Shown in pieces: positions 25,336 to 32,179 of a stretch of 32,179 nucleotides of DNA. The DNA comes from Deltaproteobacteria bacterium (GTDB taxonomy: Bacteria; Desulfobacterota; WTBG01; CAIYCZ01; CAIRTM01), in the NCBI GenBank assembly GCA_016932595.1, contig JAFGCP010000075.1, positions 1-32,179 of the forward strand, written 5' to 3'. A program made the position numbers and the translations under genes. Positions within the stretch are counted from its first letter, which is position 1. Each line of letters starts with the position of its first letter. A model generated the notes under the pieces. It did not search any database. It was not told where the DNA came from and was given only the letters and a program-made list of their open reading frames with translations.

Positions 25336-28149
25336 TTGTGCTCGGATGAACTCACTATGATGTCTGAAAAAATCACCACGGAGCTCGACGCTGTAGCCGA
25401 AGAACTCATTACCGCCGATCTCGCCAATTTGCAGGATCTCGGCAGGCTGATTACCTGCTTTCAGATTCTCCTGAAGCGTGTTGCTGATTGCGGAATTACC
25501 TCGGCCTTAAAACCTGTATCTGCAGCAATTGACCTCATAAAAGATGCAATCCTCAATGAAAGCGCTGATCGAAAGCAGCTTTTAAATGTTCTCAACGCTA
25601 CTGTTTCTTGTCTTCAGCAAAGTACCCGTTCCGGCAGTACTGCTGACAATGTTAAGTTCCCCGATGAATTATTTTTAAAAATCACTACCGCACAAGAAAG
25701 GGCAGGGGGCACTGCAGGTGATACAGCTTCGAACCAGCCGCAGCATGCTCAGTTACAAGGAGACCCGAACCCTCCTGATGATCAATCAGCAGACCGCTCC
25801 CTTCATAATTACTTATTGCCGCTTACGATTGATGAGAACATGTTTGCTGATTTTCTCAATGAACAAAGCTCGATTCTCGATAAAGCCGAGGGGAACATTC
25901 TTTCACTGGAGAAATCCTTCACCAAGGATGTTCTTGATGATGTGCGCCGTATTTTTCACACGATGAAGAGTGAGTCGGCCGTATTTGAAATCGCCAGCAT
26001 TGCGCTTTTATGCCATGGTGTGGAGGACCTGCTTGATTCTCAGCCCGCTGAAATCTCCTTTGATAAACTTCTCCTGGTTATAGACTGGCTGAAATATGCC
26101 TTTGATTGTTTAAAAACGGCGCGCATGCTTCCTGATGTGCCCGAGACCCTGCGGGTTTTCATCAACCCGCATGATGCCCCCGGCGGCCAGGCAGCATTAA
26201 AGCCCTCGCCACAGGGACGGGAATACGTGATTAACCCCGAACCCATTTCAGCTATGCACTCATCCGTGCGCAATCAGGAGCTTTCCGATAAAAAAAGCGC
26301 TGATGAACCGTATGCCCCTCCTGTTGATGCGTCATCGGAGAAAACATCCCTGCCTCTTGTTCATATGGATGTCGATCTTCTTTCTGATTTCACCGCAGAG
26401 GTTCAGGAACACATAGATACGATCGACCAGAGACTTCTCGTGCTGGAGAATGATCCTGCGGACCAGGAGAATTTAAATGCGGTTTTTAGAGTATTCCACA
26501 CCATAAAAGGCGCGGCTGGCTTTCTTGCCCTTGATGAGATATCAAAGCTGGCGCATATGACCGAAAATATTTTGGACCGGGCGCGCAAAGGCGAGTTTCA
26601 GCTTTCAGGCGGCAGGATTGATATTATTTTCGAAGCCGTTGATGAAATGAAAAGGCTTATACAGACAATCCACACTGCCATTGCATCAGGTTCATCGTCC
26701 TATCCCTCGTCGCCAACCCTTGAGCCCTTGATTCAGCGAATACAAACAGTTGCTGCCGGCAGCCAGGTGCTGCAGCAGGCCGGCGCCAGTCAGGGCCCGC
26801 GCCGGCAGATGTCTCCATCACATCAGGACAGAGACCCTGCGCCCGAACAAGCGCCTGTTCAGAATGAACAGCCAGACTCTTTTTTTAGCCTCAATGCCGA
26901 AGTTGCTGATCTGCAGGAAAACCCTGATGATGCCATGCTGAATTCAGGCATGCACGTATCACTTAAAATGCGCGAGTCCATCAAAGTCGATTCTGAAAGG
27001 CTCGACAAGCTGATCGACGCCATCGGAGAGCTGGTTATTATTGAATCTATGATCAGGCAGGATTCAAGCATTACTTCTCTTGCTTCATCGGTTCTGTTGC
27101 AGAATATTTCTCAGATGGATAAAATCACCCGTGAACTGCAGCAGCTTGCCATGTCACTGCGTATGATCCCGGTGAAGGGCACGTTTCAGAAAATGGCGCG
27201 CGTCGTACGTGATCTTGCGAAAAAAAGCAATAAAAAGATTGAGTTCATCTCATCCGGCGAGGATGCAATGCTTGATAAAAGCGTTGTTGACCGTATCGGC
27301 GATCCGCTTATACATCTTGTCCGCAATTCAGTCGATCATGGCATTGAAGCATCATCTTCACATCGTGTTGCAGCCGATAAAAATGAAACAGGAAAAATTG
27401 AGCTGAATGCATATCACAAGGGCGGCAATATCTTTATTGAAGTCAAGGATGACGGGGGTGGCCTTGACAAAAAATCCATTCTCGCAAAAGCAAAAGAACG
27501 CGGTCTGACGCGCGAGGGCCAGGTCTTGAGCGACCGTGAAATTTTCAATTTTATATTGCTGCCTGGTTTTTCAACCGCGCTCAAACTCACTGAGGTGTCA
27601 GGCCGCGGCGTCGGCATGGACGTGGTGAAGAGGGCAATGGATGACCTGCGCGGCAATATTGACATCGAATCGGAGGAGGGCGCCGGCACGACCTTCACCC
27701 TTCGCCTGCCCCTCACCCTGGCAATTATTGACGGCATGCTTGTGCGAATCGGCAGTGAGCGGTATATTATACCGACACTTTCAATTGTCGAGGCCGTACG
27801 TCCCGAGCATGACAGCATTACCTCTCTTGTTAACCGGGGCGAAATGATAACAATCCGGGATAACATAATTCCTTTATTTCGCCTCGGCACGCTTTTCAGC
27901 ATAGCGGATGCCCGGCAGGATCCTGCCGAAGGAATCGTGATTGTGGTTGAAGACAGCGGAAAAATGGCGGGCATTCTTGTTGATGAGCTGCTTGGCCAGC
28001 AATCCATCGTCATCAAAAGTATGGGTGCGACAATGAAGGGTTTGCCGGGTGTTTCCGGTGGATCCATCCTTTCAGACGGACGTGTCGGCATAATTATTGA
28101 TGTTGCCGGCATTGTCAAACTTGCAATGTCCGGCAGCCTCGCAGGCTGA
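25336..28149 (+). CDS. cheA: Chemotaxis histidine kinase CheA with two Hpt domains
   Basis: 937 residues from the TTG at 25336; ATGs at 25357 or 25360 are equally possible starts. Order: helical N-terminal region (about 1-110), linker, Hpt1 (about 165-265, His208 in FHTMKSES), linker, Hpt2 (about 345-450, His388 in FHTIKGAAGF), Pro/Gln-rich linker, dimerisation domain (about 540-610), ATPase domain with N box HLVRNSVDHGIE (660-671), G1 DDGGGLD (705-711) and G2 GRGVGMD (756-762), and a C-terminal CheW-like domain (about 795-930). It autophosphorylates and passes phosphate to CheY and CheB. Enteric CheA has one Hpt and about 650 residues; Hpt1 here has Lys-Ser instead of the usual Lys-Gly after the His. 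30 bp after cheY. Confidence 0.96.
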   Translation: MCSDELTMMSEKITTELDAVAEELITADLANLQDLGRLITCFQILLKRVADCGITSALKPVSAAIDLIKDAILNESADRKQLLNVLNATVSCLQQSTRSGSTADNVKFPDELFLKITTAQERAGGTAGDTASNQPQHAQLQGDPNPPDDQSADRSLHNYLLPLTIDENMFADFLNEQSSILDKAEGNILSLEKSFTKDVLDDVRRIFHTMKSESAVFEIASIALLCHGVEDLLDSQPAEISFDKLLLVIDWLKYAFDCLKTARMLPDVPETLRVFINPHDAPGGQAALKPSPQGREYVINPEPISAMHSSVRNQELSDKKSADEPYAPPVDASSEKTSLPLVHMDVDLLSDFTAEVQEHIDTIDQRLLVLENDPADQENLNAVFRVFHTIKGAAGFLALDEISKLAHMTENILDRARKGEFQLSGGRIDIIFEAVDEMKRLIQTIHTAIASGSSSYPSSPTLEPLIQRIQTVAAGSQVLQQAGASQGPRRQMSPSHQDRDPAPEQAPVQNEQPDSFFSLNAEVADLQENPDDAMLNSGMHVSLKMRESIKVDSERLDKLIDAIGELVIIESMIRQDSSITSLASSVLLQNISQMDKITRELQQLAMSLRMIPVKGTFQKMARVVRDLAKKSNKKIEFISSGEDAMLDKSVVDRIGDPLIHLVRNSVDHGIEASSSHRVAADKNETGKIELNAYHKGGNIFIEVKDDGGGLDKKSILAKAKERGLTREGQVLSDREIFNFILLPGFSTALKLTEVSGRGVGMDVVKRAMDDLRGNIDIESEEGAGTTFTLRLPLTLAIIDGMLVRIGSERYIIPTLSIVEAVRPEHDSITSLVNRGEMITIRDNIIPLFRLGTLFSIADARQDPAEGIVIVVEDSGKMAGILVDELLGQQSIVIKSMGATMKGLPGVSGGSILSDGRVGIIIDVAGIVKLAMSGSLAG

Positions 28150-28316
28150 TAGGCCGCAGGTTGCTGCACAGCTTGGAGAAATTACCGGCCCGAACGAGGA
28201 TGGCATGCGGCAGAGTTTACACCAGGATGAGTGCAGGCAGGAGGGCTCTGCAGCTTATACGTGCCATGAGAATTTTTTCCATTTTCAAGATATAAACATA
28301 AAAATGGGGTGCCATC

Positions 28317-28844
28317 ATGACGAAGAGCATACCGGATTCTAAAGGCGGTAAGACCTCCAGATCGGAAAAATATCTCACTTTCAATCTCGGATCCGAACAG
28401 TACGGTCTGGGAATTCTGAAGGTTCGAGAAATAATCGGCATTATGGACATAACACGGGTTCCACGGACCCCGGAATTTATTCGCGGCGTTGTTAATCTAC
28501 GCGGCAAGGTAATTCCCGTGCTTGACCTGCGCAACAAGTTCGGCATGCCGTCGATAGACGATACTGAGCAAACCTGCATCATTGTTGTCGATATGCTGTT
28601 TGAAGACAATTCACTGCTGATGGGCATTATTGTAGACAGTGTGTCGGAGGTTCTTGATATTGATATAGACGATATAGAAGATACCCCGATATTCGGGGCT
28701 GCGGTAAGTACCGATTTTATACAGGGCATCGCAAAAATAAAAGGCGGAGTCAAGATCCTTCTTAATATAGAAAGGGTTTTAACGACAGCGGAGATTTTAA
28801 CACTTCCTCAGGTTGGTGCTGAAGTTTCATTGATCAGTCAATAA
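28317..28844 (+). CDS. cheW: Chemotaxis coupling protein CheW
   Basis: 175 residues, one CheW domain that bridges receptors and CheA. Diagnostic segment VREIIGIMDITRVP followed by FIRGVVNLRGKVIPVLDLR, later GIIVDSVSEVLDI and FIQGIAKIKGGVKILLNIE. About 17 extra polar residues precede the domain. AATGGGG is 6 nt before the ATG. The 167-bp gap after cheA (28150-28316) contains no gene I can support. Confidence 0.95.
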   Translation: MTKSIPDSKGGKTSRSEKYLTFNLGSEQYGLGILKVREIIGIMDITRVPRTPEFIRGVVNLRGKVIPVLDLRNKFGMPSIDDTEQTCIIVVDMLFEDNSLLMGIIVDSVSEVLDIDIDDIEDTPIFGAAVSTDFIQGIAKIKGGVKILLNIERVLTTAEILTLPQVGAEVSLISQ

Positions 28845-28861
28845 TGATCAGGCATTAACGC

Positions 28862-29665
28862 ATGGACCATCAAACGTTCAATACATTTCGTGAAATTGTT
28901 TATGTTAACAGCGGCATTGCACTCAATGACACGAAAGAAGCCATGGTCTCCGCGCGAATCGCAAAAAGAATGCGCGCCATTGGAATCGAAACCCATGAGC
29001 AGTACCTTCAGTTTTTGCTGCAGGAGGAAAGCGGCAATGAAATTACCCATTTTCTTGATGTTATTTCGACCAATGTAACCAGCTTTTTTCGGGAGCCGTC
29101 CCATTTTGAGTTTCTTGCAAAAAATGTTGAAAACTGGATTGCAAAAGGCAAGGATCGAATACGCATATGGTGTGCCGCCGCTTCAACAGGGGAAGAACCG
29201 TATTCCATTGCCATGACCCTGCTGGATGCGGCAGGCGGCCGAAATGTTGATATGCGCATTCTGGCTACGGATATTTCGACCAGCGCGCTGTCACGGGCGA
29301 AAAAAGGCATGTATTCCAGTTCGGCCCTTGAGGGCGTCCCTGAATTATACAAAAGACGTTTTTTCGTCCGCCAGAAACAGAATAATGAAATCGTCTATAC
29401 TGTCGCCGATGTATTAAAAAATATTATCGTGTTCCGCCGGCTGAATCTTTCAAAGCCGCCATTTCCAATGACCGGACGCCTGGATATTGTTTTTTGCCGC
29501 AATGTCATGATTTATTTTGATAACAGCGTCCGCAGCAGGCTTGTTAATGAAATTCATCGTTTGCTGGTTCCTTCAGGCTATTTGCTGACAGGACATGCCG
29601 AGGGACTGACATCAGTAAAAACCGAACTCCGATGTCTTGAACCGTCAATTTATCAAAAACAGTAA
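28862..29665 (+). CDS. cheR: Chemoreceptor glutamate methyltransferase CheR
   Basis: 267 residues. Methylates receptor glutamates using S-adenosylmethionine. N-terminal helical domain (about 1-80) with the receptor-facing helix and TNVTSFFREPSHF (70-82); SAM-binding domain with CAAASTGEEPYSIAM (104-118), ILATDIS with Asp137, LNLSKPPFP, and FCRNVMIYFD (211-220). Full length and intact. It follows cheW by 17 bp and, with CheB and CheD in the same cluster, forms the adaptation branch. Confidence 0.96.
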   Translation: MDHQTFNTFREIVYVNSGIALNDTKEAMVSARIAKRMRAIGIETHEQYLQFLLQEESGNEITHFLDVISTNVTSFFREPSHFEFLAKNVENWIAKGKDRIRIWCAAASTGEEPYSIAMTLLDAAGGRNVDMRILATDISTSALSRAKKGMYSSSALEGVPELYKRRFFVRQKQNNEIVYTVADVLKNIIVFRRLNLSKPPFPMTGRLDIVFCRNVMIYFDNSVRSRLVNEIHRLLVPSGYLLTGHAEGLTSVKTELRCLEPSIYQKQ

Positions 29666-29685
29666 CCTGAGCCCCGGTTGCACCT

Positions 29686-30165
29686 GTGAATTCACTTGTT
29701 GTCGGCATTTCAGACATGAAGGTTTCCAGCACCAATGACGATGTGCTGATTACCTATTCCCTAGGCTCCTGCCTTGGAGTCATAATCTATGATCCTGTTG
29801 CTCATGTGGCAGGTCTTCTGCACAGCATGCTGCCGCTTTCTAAGATCGACCCCCTCAAGGCAAAAACAGCGCCGTGCATGTTTGTCGATACCGGCATTCC
29901 TCTGCTTTTCAATGAAGCCTACAATAAAGGGGCTGAAAAAAAACGCATTATCGTTAAGGCTGTCGGATGTTCTTCCATGCTTGATGAAAAAGGCTTTTTT
30001 AAAATCGGGGAACGCAATTTCACCATACTCAGAAAGCTCCTTTGGAAAAATAATATACTTATTGATAAAGAGGATATCGGGGGTGACCAGTCCCGAACCG
30101 TTTCCATTTCCGTGGCAACTGGCAGGGTTATTGTGAAATCAGAAGGCAAGGAGAAGGAGCTCTAA
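29686..30165 (+). CDS. cheD: Chemoreceptor glutamine deamidase CheD
   Basis: 159 residues from a GTG start at 29686; the Shine-Dalgarno site is weak. The catalytic triad is visible with family spacing: Thr23, Cys29 in LGSCLGV and His46 in LLHSMLP, two residues later than the equivalent positions known for Thermotoga CheD. CheD deamidates receptor glutamines and in some bacteria stimulates the phosphatase CheC, linking it to the CheX-like gene three positions downstream. Start choice is supported by the position of the N-terminal VVGISDMKV strand. Confidence 0.93.
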   Translation: MNSLVVGISDMKVSSTNDDVLITYSLGSCLGVIIYDPVAHVAGLLHSMLPLSKIDPLKAKTAPCMFVDTGIPLLFNEAYNKGAEKKRIIVKAVGCSSMLDEKGFFKIGERNFTILRKLLWKNNILIDKEDIGGDQSRTVSISVATGRVIVKSEGKEKEL

Positions 30166-30176
30166 CGGCCCTGCTC

Positions 30177-30216
30177 TGCAAAATTTTTACTTTTGCACAC
30201 TGACCCATCTCAGTGT
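30177..30216 (+). other. Two tandem hairpins between cheD and cheY2
   Basis: TGCAAAA (30177-30183) pairs with TTTTGCA (30191-30197), and ACACTGA (30197-30203) pairs with TCAGTGT (30210-30216): two perfect 7-bp stems sharing one base. No T-run follows, so they look like an mRNA processing or pausing element rather than a terminator. Confidence 0.35.
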
Positions 30217-30269
30217 CATTGTGTTTGTGTTGAAATTTAAAAATTTCCCTAAACTGGGAGGCATGAAAA

Positions 30270-30648
30270 ATGGCGTACAATATACTCATTGTTGATGATT
30301 CAAAGATAATACGATCTGTCATAAAAAAAACTCTTGAGATATCGGGGATACCCGTTGGCGATATATTTGAGGCTTCAAACGGCCTGGAAGGACTTACCGC
30401 TATGCGGGAACACTGGATTGACCTTGTTTTTGCCGACCTTAATATGCCGGTCATGAACGGCCTTGAAATGCTCGACATGATGGCCCAGGAGAAGCTGATT
30501 CAGAAAATACCTGTTTTGATATGCTCAACAGAGGGCAGTAAAACACGCATTGAGGAGCTGTTTAAAAAAGGTGTCCGGGCGTTTCTTCGCAAGCCTATTA
30601 CGCCCGAAGTTTTACGCAATGTTGTCAAAGAAGTCATGGGGGATTATG

Positions 30649-30659
<11 letters not shown>
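30270..30659 (+). CDS. Second CheY-like single-domain response regulator
   Basis: 129 residues. Asp9-Asp10, phospho-acceptor Asp56 in FADLNMPVMNG, Ser86/Thr87 in CSTEGS, Lys108 in RKPITPE. It differs from the first CheY in the motor-binding region (CSTEGSKTR instead of TAEAEKEN), so it may act as a phosphate sink or signal elsewhere. GGGAGG lies 7 nt before the ATG. Its 3' end overlaps the start of the CheX-like gene, suggesting tight coupling of this regulator to that phosphatase. Confidence 0.94.
30638..30643 (+). promoter_or_regulatory. Shine-Dalgarno site deciding the cheX start
   Basis: GGGGGA ends 5 nt before the ATG at 30649 and 2 nt before the adjacent ATG at 30646, favouring 30649. 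It lies inside the end of the preceding cheY-like gene. An in-frame ATG at 30550 would add 33 residues that merely re-read that gene. Confidence 0.6.
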
Positions 30660-32141
<1,482 letters not shown>

Positions 32142-32179
32142 TTTGGTTTACATAATATATATTATCAGACATTAAAGTG

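Noticed and set aside
27414-28169. 251-codon open frame on the minus strand opposite cheA
   Set aside because: Ser/Arg/Pro-rich antisense translation of the conserved CheA ATPase and CheW-like regions; no start signal or family features.
30550-30648. Upstream in-frame extension of the CheX-like protein
   Set aside because: It lies wholly inside the preceding cheY-like gene in another frame, and a GGGGGA site favours the ATG at 30649.
32152-32165. 14-bp A/T palindrome after cheB as a terminator
   Set aside because: A stem of only A/T pairs with no T-run would be too weak, and the window ends 14 bp later.

Overview
The window reads as a gene-dense chromosomal segment of a Gram-negative, probably deltaproteobacterial (Desulfobacterota-like) bacterium. 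LpxH and a predicted lipoprotein point to an LPS-bearing outer membrane. Full-length SMC, GlcD-type oxidase, MiaB, an STT3/PglB-type oligosaccharyltransferase and a chemotaxis set with CheD plus a CheX-like phosphatase fit that group. The taxonomic call is inference. I see no rRNA, tRNA, CRISPR, insertion sequence or phage gene.

Region 1 (1-8516): housekeeping and accessory enzymes with tight, mixed orientations. It holds the 3' part of nadB, pgeF and lpxH on the opposite strand, apbE, the DNA-uptake channel comEC translationally coupled to a small predicted lipoprotein gene, adenosine deaminase, and a HAD phosphatase. Convergent neighbours repeatedly overlap at their 3' ends (nadB/pgeF by 78 bp, apbE/comEC by 4 bp).

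Region 2 (8574-12831, minus strand): the most distinctive unit. A near-consensus promoter drives a polyprenyl-phosphate-type GT2 glycosyltransferase, an STT3-family oligosaccharyltransferase and a DacZ-type c-di-AMP cyclase, with a hairpin plus T-run after the last gene. It pairs membrane protein N-glycosylation with a nucleotide second messenger. Directly upstream is a truncated Ppx/GppA remnant.

Region 3 (13216-24330): an ion-transporter-like permease, smc-ftsY (chromosome organisation and SRP receptor), a glcD-like FAD oxidase, a tandem universal stress protein, uppP, and on the opposite strand miaB followed by a PHP-domain phosphoesterase.

Region 4 (24331-32179): a 594-bp gene-free stretch with several predicted hairpins and a sigma28-like promoter, followed by a chemotaxis operon in the order cheY-cheA-cheW-cheR-cheD-cheY2-cheX-cheB. 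This set contains the kinase, coupling protein, both methylation enzymes, deamidase, two receiver proteins and a phosphatase, but no chemoreceptor inside the window. CheA has two Hpt domains.
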